Assembly (NCBI RefSeq): GCF_014196125.1
Contig: NZ_JACIDA010000001.1
Coordinates: forward strand, 558,001 to 622,000
From: Brevundimonas mediterranea
GTDB lineage: Bacteria > Pseudomonadota > Alphaproteobacteria > Caulobacterales > Caulobacteraceae
Direction: 5' to 3'
DNA: 64,000 bases
The notes under the pieces are model-generated. The model saw only the letters and a program-made list of their open reading frames with translations. It was not told where the DNA came from and ran no database searches. The first letter of the stretch is position 1. Each line of letters starts with the position of its first letter. The position numbers were made by a program, and so were the translations under genes. Below, piece after piece: positions 9,086-16,899 of the stretch.

Positions 9086-9180
9086 AGGGCCTATCGCGCT
9101 TCGCGCTACTTGAGGCCGTGGTTCGTTCATCGCTCAAGAGCCTATCCCGCCTTGCGCGACTTGAGGCCGTGGCTTGGCGG
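9086..9180. repeat. 51-bp imperfect tandem direct repeat
   Basis: The unit beginning AAGGGCCTATCGCGC at 9086 recurs at 9137 as AAGAGCCTATCCCGC with the same 51-nt period; both continue into GACTTGAGGCCGTGG or a one-base variant. A separate 12-bp direct repeat AGCTGAACGGCT occurs at 8991-9002 and 9040-9051. The stretch 8957-9209 holds no convincing gene; it is the shared upstream region of two divergent genes. Confidence 0.75.
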
Positions 9181-9209
9181 GCGGCGGCGGCGGGGCTAGA
9201 AGCCCGGCG

Positions 9210-10454
9210 ATGCAGACTTTTACGATCAGCCGCGTCGGCGGACAGGGCGACGGCGTCGCCGATACGCCGCAGGGGCCGGTCTTCGCCGGTCTGACCCTGC
9301 CGGGGGAGACGGTGCGGGGCGAGGTCGTCGATGGACGGCTGGAGCAAGTCGAGATCGTGACCCCCAGTGCCGACCGGATCGCGCCGGTGTCGCCCCAGTA
9401 CGGCGATTGCGGTGGCTGCTCGCTGCAACACTGGGCGGATAAGCCGTATCTGGAGTGGAAGCGCGAGCAGGTGCGGTTGGCCCTGGCGCGCGAGGGGATC
9501 GAGACCGAGATCGAGGCGACGGTGGCGAGCCCGGCCGGGACGCGGCGGCGGGTGGCCCTGCACGCACGCCGGACCCAGGACGGCCGGGTGGTGCTGGGCT
9601 TCAAGGCGCGTCGGTCGTGGCGGCTGGTCGAGGTGCGGGAATGCCCGGTGGCCGATTCCCGGATCATCCGCGCCATCCCGGCCCTGACCGAGGTGGCGGC
9701 GGCCTTTCTGGAGCATCCCAAGTCGGCGCCGACCCTGCACGTGACCTGGACCCTGTCGGGGCTGGACGTGGATGTGACGGGCGTGGAGCGGCGCTCGGGC
9801 GGGGGGCTGTCGGCCGACGCCCAGATGCGGGCCATTGCGGCGGCGCACCGCGCGGATCTGGCGCGGCTTAGCCTGGCCGGCGACACCCTGGTGATGGCGC
9901 GCCAGCCGAAGATCGGCTTCGGCCCCGCGATCGTGCCCCTGCCGGCGGGGGGCTTTCTGCAAGCCGTGCCCCAGGCCGAGGCGGCCATGGTGGAGCGGGC
10001 CGTGGCGGCGGTGAAGGGGGCCAAGAAGATCGCCGACCTGTTCTGCGGCGCCGGGACCTTCACCTTCCCGCTGGCGACCGTGGCGCCGGTGATCGCAGCC
10101 GATGCGTCCAAGGCGGGGATCGAGGCCCTGAAGGCGGGCGTGGGCTCGGCCAAGGGGATGAAGGCGATCACGGCGGAGGCGCGCGACCTGTTCCGGCGGC
10201 CGTTGAACCCGTATGACCTGAAGGGGTGCGACGCCGTCGTGTTCGACCCGCCGCGCGCGGGGGCCATCGACCAGACGGCCCAGATCGCCGGGACCAAGGC
10301 CGGGGTGGTGGTCGGGGTGTCGTGCAACCCCCAGACCTTTGCGCGGGACGCGCGGGTTCTGATCGACGCCGGCTTCCGGCTGGAGCGGGTCACGCCGGTG
10401 GACCAGTTCCTGTGGTCGGCCCATGTCGAACTTGTTAGTGTTTTCAAGCGGTAA
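9210..10454 (+). CDS. TrmA/RlmD-family RNA (uracil-5-)-methyltransferase
   Basis: 414 residues of a class I RNA m5U methyltransferase. SAM-binding motif LFCGAGTFTFPLA, FDPPRAGA, and the catalytic-Cys motif GVSCNPQTFARD are all present. The N-terminus has a TRAM-like beta region and an iron-sulphur-type cluster YGDCGGCSLQHW plus a later ECPVADSR Cys, but the residue six before the first Cys is Ser, so only three of the four usual Fe-S cysteines are evident. Target is probably 23S rRNA U747/U1939-type sites, not determinable here. The ATG at 9210 is chosen because the upstream in-frame start falls in the repeat. Followed 5 nt later by the next ORF. Confidence 0.9.
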   Translation: MQTFTISRVGGQGDGVADTPQGPVFAGLTLPGETVRGEVVDGRLEQVEIVTPSADRIAPVSPQYGDCGGCSLQHWADKPYLEWKREQVRLALAREGIETEIEATVASPAGTRRRVALHARRTQDGRVVLGFKARRSWRLVEVRECPVADSRIIRAIPALTEVAAAFLEHPKSAPTLHVTWTLSGLDVDVTGVERRSGGGLSADAQMRAIAAAHRADLARLSLAGDTLVMARQPKIGFGPAIVPLPAGGFLQAVPQAEAAMVERAVAAVKGAKKIADLFCGAGTFTFPLATVAPVIAADASKAGIEALKAGVGSAKGMKAITAEARDLFRRPLNPYDLKGCDAVVFDPPRAGAIDQTAQIAGTKAGVVVGVSCNPQTFARDARVLIDAGFRLERVTPVDQFLWSAHVELVSVFKR

Positions 10455-10459
10455 GTCTT

Positions 10460-10870
10460 ATGGATGATGTGCTGGAAGACGGCCTGGGAGACGATGGCGG
10501 CGGGTTCGACGCCGACGACTGGGGGCGGTTGAAGCCCTTCGTCGGGGCGGTGGCGACGCTGGAGGACGTCCAGGCGCGCCGGGCCGTCTTCGCCCTGGGC
10601 GAGACCGACGATCCGCGCCCCATCGCCATGGACCTGCCCCAGCCGGTGATCTGGTGGGAGGAGGACGGCGAACAGGCGGCGGTCGCGGTCCAGGCCGAGA
10701 GCCATCTGGGGCCGGACGGCGAGGAGATGGAGATCCTGGGCCTGATCCTGCCGGACGGGGAGGGGGCGGTGGCCCTGATGGAGGACGTCGATCTGGTGGA
10801 CGATACCGACCCGACCTGGCGCGACCTGGTCACGCGGGCGGTCGATCCGTCGGTGGCGGACGCCGACTGA
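10460..10870 (+). CDS. Acidic hypothetical protein (136 aa)
   Basis: Starts 5 nt after the RNA methyltransferase stop, with a GCGGTAAG upstream, so it is probably co-transcribed. The product is strongly acidic (Asp/Glu throughout, MDDVLEDGLGDDGGG at the start and DLVDDTDPTWRDL near the end) with no signal peptide or membrane segment and no family I recognise. A central PQPVIWWEEDGEQAAVAV segment suggests a small beta-rich fold. Coding potential is supported by high GC3 and by its position in the unit. Confidence 0.65.
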   Translation: MDDVLEDGLGDDGGGFDADDWGRLKPFVGAVATLEDVQARRAVFALGETDDPRPIAMDLPQPVIWWEEDGEQAAVAVQAESHLGPDGEEMEILGLILPDGEGAVALMEDVDLVDDTDPTWRDLVTRAVDPSVADAD

Positions 10871-10909
10871 AATAGACTCAATCCACTCGAAAAAATTGGA
10901 GTCTATTTA
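10870..10909. terminator. AT-rich inverted repeat between convergent genes
   Basis: AAATAGACTCAAT (10870-10882) pairs with ATTGGAGTCTATTT (10895-10909 region) with one bulge; a third GTCTATT copy follows at 10911. Each arm holds a GANTC site (GACTC, GAGTC). It starts at the stop codon of the acidic ORF and is probably its terminator. The rest of 10910-11112 shows nothing coding. Confidence 0.5.
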
Positions 10910-11112
10910 AGTCTATTCTCGGCTGTGAGGCGGAGCTGAGGGAGCGGCGGTCTCAGGTGGACCGAGCGTCGTGATTGCGATGTCAAAGACCCGTCGCCGA
11001 TTTTAACACGGGACGATACGGCGATGAGTTGAGCGCTTTTCGTGGGGATCAATGCCGTGAAAAAACGTGACTTTGTCGCTGATATTAGGCGCGCTGGCTG
11101 GGCGCCGCCCGT

Positions 11113-12177
11113 TCAGCCGAACAACTCCAGCTGCGGCCGCGCGTCGGCGGGGACGCGGAACTGGGTTTCGTCCAGCAGGCGGAGCGGCGTATCCAGGCCG
11201 TAGCGTTTGACGGCGGCCTTGAAGCGGGCGCCGATCAGTTCGGCGACGGGGCCGGTCCCCTTCATCCGCTGGGACCAGTCGGCGTCGTAGTCCTTGCCCC
11301 CGCGCGTCTGGCGGATCAGCGACATGACGCGGGCGGCGCGGTCCGGCCGGGCGTCGGCCAGCCACTCGCGAAACAGATCCTTGATCTCGAGCGGCAGGCG
11401 CAGGGTGACGTACATGGCCCGAGTCGCCCCCGCCTTGGCCGCCGCCTCGAGCACCGATTCCAGTTCGTGGTCGTTCAGGCCGGGAATGACCGGGGCGAAG
11501 CCGACGCCGACGGGACAGCCCGCGTCGGCGAGCCGGCTGATGGCCTCCAGCCGTTTGGTCGGGGTCGAGGCGCGGGGCTCCATGGCGCGGGCCAGGCCCC
11601 GGTCCAGGGTGGTGATGGAGACGAAGGCCGAGGCCAGGCCGGCCTGACCCATGGGCCCCAGAATATCGGCGTCGCGCGTGATCAGCACAGACTTGGTGAT
11701 GATGCTGAAGGGGTGGTTGAACCGACGCATGACCTCGAGGATCGAGCGGGTCGATTTCAGCTCGCGTTCGACCGGCTGATAGGGGTCGGTGTTGCCGCCT
11801 ATATGGATGCGTTTGCACCGGTATCGGGAGGCGAGGAAGGCCTGTTCCAGCAGACGCGCCCCTTCGGGCTTGAAGAAGATCCGGCTCTCGAAATCCAGGC
11901 CCGGGGATAGGCCCATCCAGGCATGGGACGGACGGGCGTAGCAGTAGATACAGCCATGTTCGCAACCTTTGTACGGGTTGATGGAGCGGTCGAAGCCGAT
12001 GTCGGGACTGTCGTTCCGGGCGATGATGGTGCGGGCGTGTTCGGGCGTGAGAGTGGTGCGCAGCGGCGCGGCCTGGGCGTCGTCGGTCGTCCAGCCGTCA
12101 TCGAACGACTCATGCTGTTCGGGCTCGTAACGGCCTGTCGCATTCGAACGCGCGCCTCTTCCCTTGGCGGATTTCAT
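11113..12177 (-). CDS. Radical SAM protein, SPL/PA0069 family
   Basis: 354 residues with the radical-SAM cysteine triad in KGCEHGCIYCYAR (Cys72, Cys76, Cys79), then HIGGNTDPYQP and the TIM-barrel repeats of the family related to spore photoproduct lyase. It is expected to bind a 4Fe-4S cluster and cleave S-adenosylmethionine; the substrate is unknown. I start at the ATG at 12177, since the longer in-frame start at 12252 would put a LexA-like box inside the coding sequence. A GAAC-N7-GAAC box 25 nt upstream suggests DNA-damage control, which would fit a nucleic-acid repair or modification role (inference). Confidence 0.88.
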   Translation of the reverse strand: MKSAKGRGARSNATGRYEPEQHESFDDGWTTDDAQAAPLRTTLTPEHARTIIARNDSPDIGFDRSINPYKGCEHGCIYCYARPSHAWMGLSPGLDFESRIFFKPEGARLLEQAFLASRYRCKRIHIGGNTDPYQPVERELKSTRSILEVMRRFNHPFSIITKSVLITRDADILGPMGQAGLASAFVSITTLDRGLARAMEPRASTPTKRLEAISRLADAGCPVGVGFAPVIPGLNDHELESVLEAAAKAGATRAMYVTLRLPLEIKDLFREWLADARPDRAARVMSLIRQTRGGKDYDADWSQRMKGTGPVAELIGARFKAAVKRYGLDTPLRLLDETQFRVPADARPQLELFG

Positions 12178-12201
12178 GAGACGAGGATGGATCAGAAAAG
12201 A

Positions 12202-12216
12202 GAACAGAGCAAGAAC
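12202..12216 (-). promoter_or_regulatory. Putative LexA (SOS) box
   Basis: GAAC (12202-12205), seven bases, GAAC (12213-12216); on the gene's strand this reads GTTC-N7-GTTC, the exact alphaproteobacterial LexA motif. It lies 25-39 nt upstream of the radical SAM start, where a repressor would block transcription. Assigned by pattern only. Confidence 0.6.
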
Positions 12217-12320
12217 ATTTGTTCTGCGTGTCGTTCGCAACAAGCCAAACATAAGACACAGTTTCAGTTGCTGTATGGATATGGCGCCGCTAATGGCGAA
12301 CCTTAGTCGAGGAGTTTCGC

Positions 12321-13013
12321 ATGACGACCAGACATCTGGCGGCCCTGTCCCTTCTGGCCCTGCTGGCCGCCTGCAACCGTCCGGGCGAGGCGCCGGTCAC
12401 GGCGCCTGCCGCCGAAGCCGCCGTGGCGCTGAAGGCGCCCGCTGGCGTCTATGCGCTGGATCCGACCCATGCGACGCTGCAATGGTCGGTGCTGCACAAC
12501 ACCATCTCGAACTACACCGCCCGTTTCGACAAGCTTGAGGCGACGCTGACGCTGGATCCGGCCAATCTCGGGAGCTCGCGGATCACGGCGACTATCGATC
12601 CGACCTCGGTCGACGCCGCCTATCCCGCCGACTACGAGGCCTCGCACGCGGGAACCGGCTTCCACAGCTGGAACGACGACATGGCGAATAACGCCAAGTT
12701 CCTGAACGCCAAGGCCTTCCCGACGATCAGATTCGTCTCGACCTCGGTCGAACAGACCGGCGCGCGCACGGCCAAGGTGACGGGCGACCTGACCTTCCTG
12801 GGCCAGACCCGTCCGGTGACGCTGGACGCGACCTTCAACGGCGAGATCGAACGGCATCCGTTCGCCCAGGTTCCGGCTGTCGGTTTCGCCGCCGAGGGCC
12901 GCTTCAAGCGCAGCGACTTCGGCATGGCCGTGGGCCCGGTCGGCGACGAGGTGACGATCCGTTTCGACGGCGAGTTCATCCAGCAGGCCGCCCCGGCCGC
13001 GCCGGCGAACTGA
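12321..13013 (+). CDS. YceI-family lipoprotein
   Basis: 230 residues. The N-terminus MTTRHLAALSLLALLAAC is a lipoprotein signal with a lipobox Cys18, so the mature protein is probably outer-membrane or periplasm anchored. Residues about 43-225 form a YceI domain (lipocalin-like barrel that binds isoprenoid-type ligands such as polyprenyl quinones), with FLNAKAFPTIRFVST and GDLTFLGQTRPVTLD. A GAGGAG-like RBS precedes the ATG. It sits immediately upstream of a b561-YceI fusion, suggesting a functional link. Confidence 0.9.
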   Translation: MTTRHLAALSLLALLAACNRPGEAPVTAPAAEAAVALKAPAGVYALDPTHATLQWSVLHNTISNYTARFDKLEATLTLDPANLGSSRITATIDPTSVDAAYPADYEASHAGTGFHSWNDDMANNAKFLNAKAFPTIRFVSTSVEQTGARTAKVTGDLTFLGQTRPVTLDATFNGEIERHPFAQVPAVGFAAEGRFKRSDFGMAVGPVGDEVTIRFDGEFIQQAAPAAPAN

Positions 13014-13037
13014 TCGCCCGCACCTAGACCACCGAAA

Positions 13038-13075
13038 CGGCGGCGGAGGCAGGCTCCGCCGCCGTGCTCATTTTT
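13038..13075 (+). terminator. Terminator after the YceI lipoprotein gene
   Basis: An 11-bp GC stem (CGGCGGCGGAG 13038-13048 with CTCCGCCGCCG 13054-13064) followed after TGCTCA by TTTTT. Confidence 0.65.
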
Positions 13076-13095
13076 CGCCTGATCGAAGACTGCTC

Positions 13096-14421
13096 ATGAA
13101 CGCCGCCCATCGCTATTCCGCCGTCGCCATCACCCTGCACTGGGTAATCGCCGTCTGCATCCTGTCGATGATTCCGATGGGGTGGTGGATGACTGCGGCC
13201 ATCGAACAGCCCGACAGCCAGGCCCTGGCCTATCGGGTGTTTCAGATCCACAAGTCGATCGGTTTCCTGATCTTGGCCCTGACCGTGGTGCGGATCGCCT
13301 GGCGGCTGACGCACCGGGGGCCGGCCCTGCCGCCCGGGATGAAGCGGTGGGAGGCCTTCGCCGCCCACACGACCCATGTGGCCTTCTACACCCTGATGCT
13401 GGCCTTGCCGCTGACGGGGTGGCTGTATGTCTCGGCCGGCTGGGCCGTGTCGCAGGACCGGGCGCTGGAGGTGGCGACCAGCTGGTTCGGCCTGTTTCCC
13501 ATCCCGCACCTGCCGGGCGTGGCCGAACTGGCGGCGGGCGTGAAACGGGCCCTGGCCTTCCAGGCCATGGGGGCGCATGCGGCGATGGCCTGGGGCGCGG
13601 TCGTCCTGGTCGCCCTGCATGTCGGGGCGGCGCTGAAGCATCAGTTCGTGGATCGCGACGGCGTGCTGGCGCATATGGTCCCTTTTCTCAAGCCTGGCCT
13701 GAAGGCGGGACACGAGCCCGCGTTTTCGGCGCCGTCCTCCCCCTGGGTCGAGCGGGGCGTGGGCGTGGCCCTGATCGCCGTCGTAGCCGTTGCGGGCGCG
13801 GTGGCGGCGCGGCCCTACGCCATGCCCGGTCTGGAGATGACCCGGACGGAGGCGCCCGCTCCGGTCTCGGCGCCGGCGTCAGGCCCGGTCTCGGCGGAGG
13901 CGCCGGTCACGCCGGGGACGGCCGCCGGCTGGACCATCGACTCCGCCGCCTCGAGCATCGCCTTCGGCGGAACCCATGCAGGCGCGGCCTTCAAGGGGCG
14001 GTTCGAACGCTGGGAGGGCCAGGTCTGGTTCGATCCGGCGGATCTGGCGGGATCCAAGGCCGTGATCACGGTGCAGACGGCGTCGGCCCGGACCGGCGAC
14101 CCGACGCAGGAGGGCTCGCTGCAAGGCGCCGAATGGTTCGATCCGAGCCGGTATCCGACCGCCCGGTTCGAGACCACGGGCTTCCGCGCTCTGGGCGGCG
14201 ACCGCTATGAGGCGACGGGCAGGCTGCGGATCAAGACGACCACCGTGCCGGTCGTCCTGCCCTTCACTTTCCGAGAAACCGGTGGCGTCGCCGCGGTGGA
14301 CGGCCGGCTGGAACTGGACCGGACGGCGCTGGACATGGGCATGGAGTCCGACGCCACCGGCGACTGGGTGTCGAAGATGATCGGTGTCCAGATCAAGGTC
14401 TCGGCGCGACGCGCGGGCTGA
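13096..14421 (+). CDS. Cytochrome b561-YceI fusion protein
   Basis: 441 residues. The N-terminal ~200 residues are a bacterial cytochrome b561 (CybB-like) with four membrane helices (about 12-34, 52-71, 93-113, 160-180) and candidate haem ligands His15 (LHW), His52 (IHKSIG), His94 and His175. A fifth hydrophobic helix (about 221-239) and a Pro/Ala linker lead to a C-terminal YceI domain (about 278-438) predicted in the periplasm. The b561 part should move electrons between quinol and a periplasmic acceptor, and the YceI part could bind a lipophilic quinone (inference). Own RBS is weak; preceded by a terminator. Confidence 0.88.
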   Translation: MNAAHRYSAVAITLHWVIAVCILSMIPMGWWMTAAIEQPDSQALAYRVFQIHKSIGFLILALTVVRIAWRLTHRGPALPPGMKRWEAFAAHTTHVAFYTLMLALPLTGWLYVSAGWAVSQDRALEVATSWFGLFPIPHLPGVAELAAGVKRALAFQAMGAHAAMAWGAVVLVALHVGAALKHQFVDRDGVLAHMVPFLKPGLKAGHEPAFSAPSSPWVERGVGVALIAVVAVAGAVAARPYAMPGLEMTRTEAPAPVSAPASGPVSAEAPVTPGTAAGWTIDSAASSIAFGGTHAGAAFKGRFERWEGQVWFDPADLAGSKAVITVQTASARTGDPTQEGSLQGAEWFDPSRYPTARFETTGFRALGGDRYEATGRLRIKTTTVPVVLPFTFRETGGVAAVDGRLELDRTALDMGMESDATGDWVSKMIGVQIKVSARRAG

Positions 14422-14506
14422 GGCGACGGATGCGCCGCCGCTTGCCCTGAGGGAAGTCAGGCCTTAGGGGTCCGCGCTCTTGATCAATGATTCAGGGAGC
14501 GGTCCG

Positions 14507-15451
14507 ATGACCCTCGCACTTCTGTTTCCCGGACAGGGCAGCCAGGCCGTCGGCATGGGCGCGCAACTGGCCGACGCCTTCGCCTCCGCCCGCGAGGTCT
14601 TCGCCGAGGTGGACGAGGCCCTGGACCAGAAACTGTCGGTGCTGATGCGCGAAGGCCCCGAGGACCAGCTGACCCTGACCGAGAACGCCCAGCCGGCGTT
14701 GATGGCGGTGTCCATGGCGGCGATGCGGGCGCTGAAGGTCGAGTTCGGGTTCGACGTCGCGACGGCGGCCTATGTGGCCGGTCACTCGCTGGGTGAATAT
14801 TCGGCCCTGGCGGCGGCGGGGGCCCTGTCGCTGTCGGATACGGCGCGGCTGCTGAAGCTGCGCGGCCAGGCCATGCAGCGGGCGGTTCCGGTGGGGCAGG
14901 GGGCGATGGCCTCGCTGATCGGACCCAAGACCGACCTGGCCCTGGCCGAGGCCGCGGCGGCGGCCGGTTCGGAAATTGGCGTCTGTGTGGTCGCCAATGA
15001 CAACAACAACGGCAATATCGTCATCTCGGGCGAGAAGGCCGCCGTGGACCGGGCTATCGAGAAGGCCAAGGAACTGGGCGCGCGGGCGATCCCGCTGAAC
15101 GTCTCGGCGCCCTTCCACTGCCCGCTGATGCAGCCGGCGGCGGATGAGATGGCGGCGGCCCTGGCGTCGGCGACCATTCTGGCGCCTGTCGTGCCCGTGG
15201 TGGCCAATGTGCTGGCGCGGCCGGAGCGCGATCCGGAGGTCATCCGCCGGCTGCTGGTCGAACAGGTGACCGGCCGGGTGCGCTGGCGCGAGAGCATGGA
15301 GTGGATGGCGGGCGAAGGTGGGGTGACGCGCTTCGTCGAGATCGGCTCGGGCAAGGTGCTGACCGGCATGGCCAAGCGGATCGCGCCGGCGGCCGAGTGC
15401 CTGCCGCTGAACACGCCGGAAGAGCTGGAAGCCTTCGCCAAGGCTCTGTAA
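14507..15451 (+). CDS. fabD: Malonyl-CoA:ACP S-malonyltransferase
   Basis: 314 residues. It loads malonate from CoA onto acyl carrier protein at the start of fatty-acid elongation. FPGQGSQ lies at residues 7-13 and the nucleophile in GHSLGEY is Ser94; SAPFHCPLM carries the second catalytic His. The ATG at 14507 follows a GGGAG Shine-Dalgarno. First gene of the fabD-fabG-acpP-fabF cluster, but separated from fabG by a long repeat hairpin. Confidence 0.97.
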   Translation: MTLALLFPGQGSQAVGMGAQLADAFASAREVFAEVDEALDQKLSVLMREGPEDQLTLTENAQPALMAVSMAAMRALKVEFGFDVATAAYVAGHSLGEYSALAAAGALSLSDTARLLKLRGQAMQRAVPVGQGAMASLIGPKTDLALAEAAAAAGSEIGVCVVANDNNNGNIVISGEKAAVDRAIEKAKELGARAIPLNVSAPFHCPLMQPAADEMAAALASATILAPVVPVVANVLARPERDPEVIRRLLVEQVTGRVRWRESMEWMAGEGGVTRFVEIGSGKVLTGMAKRIAPAAECLPLNTPEELEAFAKAL

Positions 15452-15456
15452 TTTCG

Positions 15457-15584
15457 CCGCTCATCCCGGCGAAAGCCGGGACCCAGATCTTTGGGCGATG
15501 AGCGTTTGGGTTTGCGCAGGAACGGTGATCCCGGCCATCCTGCGCGTGAAAGCACTGGGTCCCGGCTTTCGCCGGGATGAGCGG
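15457..15584. repeat. Dispersed-type repeat hairpin with 30-bp perfect inverted arms
   Basis: The 30-bp arm starting CCGCTCATCCCGGCG (15457-15486) is repeated exactly in inverse at 15555-15584, spaced by 68 nt. Each arm also contains its own palindrome CCCGGCGAAAGCCGGG, and the interior has a further stem (GCGCAGGA with TCCTGCGC). This is the sort of short palindromic repeat I recall being scattered in Caulobacter, Brevundimonas and Sphingomonas genomes; copy number cannot be seen here. It could fold in the fabD-fabG mRNA or act as a terminator. Confidence 0.85.
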
Positions 15585-15593
15585 AGAATTTGA

Positions 15594-16334
15594 ATGTTCA
15601 ATCTTGCAGGCAAGACCGCGCTGGTGACCGGCGCGACGGGCGGGATCGGCAGGGCGGTGGCGCGGGCGCTGCACGCCCAGGGCGCGACCGTGGTGCTGTC
15701 GGGCACGCGCGAGGCCGTGCTGGCGGATCTGGCCAAGGACCTGGGGGAGCGGGCGCATTTCGCGACGGCGAACCTGTCGGATCCGGAGTCGGTGGATAAT
15801 CTGGTCGCGGCGGCCGAGGCTGCGGCGGGCGCCCCGCTGGACATCCTGGTGGCCAATGCGGGCATCACCAAGGACGGCCTGCTGATGCGGATGAAGGACG
15901 AGGACTTCCAGTCGGTCATCCAGATCAACCTGGAGAGCTATTTCCGCCTGACCCGCGCGGCGGTGAAGGGGATGATGAAGCGCCGGTCTGGCCGAATCAT
16001 CGGCGTGACCTCGGTCGTCGGCGTGACCGGAAATCCGGGCCAGACCAATTATTCGGCCTCCAAGGCCGGGATGATCGGCTTCTCCAAGTCGCTGGCGCAG
16101 GAGGTCGGATCGCGCGGCATTACGGTCAACTGCATCGCGCCGGGCTTCATCGCCTCGCCGATGACCGATGTGCTGAACGAGCAGCAGCGTGAGACCATTT
16201 TGGCCCGGATTCCGGCCGGTCGGCTGGGCGCCGGCGACGAGATCGCGGCCGCCGCCGTCTATCTGTCGTCGGACGAAGCCGCCTATGTGACGGGCCAGAC
16301 GCTGCATGTGAACGGCGGCATGGCGATGATCTGA
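15594..16334 (+). CDS. fabG: 3-oxoacyl-ACP reductase
   Basis: 246 residues of an NADPH-dependent short-chain dehydrogenase that reduces beta-ketoacyl-ACP in fatty-acid synthesis. Cofactor loop TGATGGIG at 12-19; catalytic tetrad Asn112, Ser140, Tyr153 and Lys157 (NYSASKAG). RBS GGAG lies 8 nt upstream of the ATG, just after the repeat hairpin. Length and motifs are standard for FabG. Confidence 0.95.
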   Translation: MFNLAGKTALVTGATGGIGRAVARALHAQGATVVLSGTREAVLADLAKDLGERAHFATANLSDPESVDNLVAAAEAAAGAPLDILVANAGITKDGLLMRMKDEDFQSVIQINLESYFRLTRAAVKGMMKRRSGRIIGVTSVVGVTGNPGQTNYSASKAGMIGFSKSLAQEVGSRGITVNCIAPGFIASPMTDVLNEQQRETILARIPAGRLGAGDEIAAAAVYLSSDEAAYVTGQTLHVNGGMAMI

Positions 16335-16364
16335 TCGCGATCACGAAATTCAACAGACTATTTC

Positions 16365-16388
16365 TTGCCCGAAAGCCTGTGCTAAAGG
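16365..16388 (+). promoter_or_regulatory. Possible promoter upstream of acpP
   Basis: TTGCCCG followed after nine bases by GCTAAAGG resembles the Caulobacter housekeeping (TTGACGS / GCTANAWC) pattern, about 115 nt before acpP. The 170-nt gap after fabG holds no ORF. Assigned by eye. Confidence 0.3.
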
Positions 16389-16504
16389 GCAGAACGCAAC
16401 GGCGGTTCGGGCTTTCGGGCTTGCGTCGCCTTCGCTGCCGTGAGACGGCGATTTACAAGCTACCCCCGCCTCTACGGCGATTTTAAACAGGCAGAGAGAC
16501 ACTC

Positions 16505-16744
16505 ATGTCCGACACCCTCGAGCGCGTTCGCAAGATCGTCATCGACCACCTGGACGCCGATCCGGACAAGGTCACGGAAAAAGCCAGCTTCATCGACGAC
16601 CTGGGCGCCGACTCGCTCGACAACGTCGAGCTGGTGATGGCCTTCGAAGAAGAATTCGACATCGAGATCCCGGATGACGCCGCCGAGCACATCCAGACGG
16701 TCGGCGATGCGGTCAAGTTCATCGACGAAAAGTCGGCTGGCTGA
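16505..16744 (+). CDS. acpP: Acyl carrier protein
   Basis: 79 residues, acidic and helical. The 4'-phosphopantetheine attachment serine is Ser37 in [26 protein letters not shown] precedes the ATG. It carries growing acyl chains for FabD, FabG and FabF, which flank it. Confidence 0.98.
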   Translation: MSDTLERVRKIVIDHLDADPDKVTEKASFIDDLGADSLDNVELVMAFEEEFDIEIPDDAAEHIQTVGDAVKFIDEKSAG

Positions 16745-16788
16745 TTTCAGCCCCCGACTGGCGGCCCGATAGGGCCGACGGTTCACAG

Positions 16789-16836
16789 GGCCGCCCGGCG
16801 CTCCTAGCGGAGTCGCCCGGCGGCCTTTACTGTTTC
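16789..16836 (+). terminator. Terminator after acpP
   Basis: A long GC hairpin: GGCCGCC, GGCG and CTCC on the left pair with GGAG, CGCC and GGCGGCC on the right, loop TAGC, then TTTACTGTTT. It would let acpP be expressed above fabF. Confidence 0.75.
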
Positions 16837-16899
16837 TGACCCATGCGAATCCGAAGTGATTCTCCGGGTTCGGACTGGAGAATTTTAGGAGCACGCACC

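Noticed and set aside
9072..10424. Minus-strand ORF of 450 residues
   Set aside because: Antisense to the RNA methyltransferase; its repeated tail comes from the 51-bp tandem repeat.
12221..12236. Second GTTC...GTTC pair near the radical SAM gene
   Set aside because: The spacer is eight bases, not seven, so it does not fit the LexA motif.
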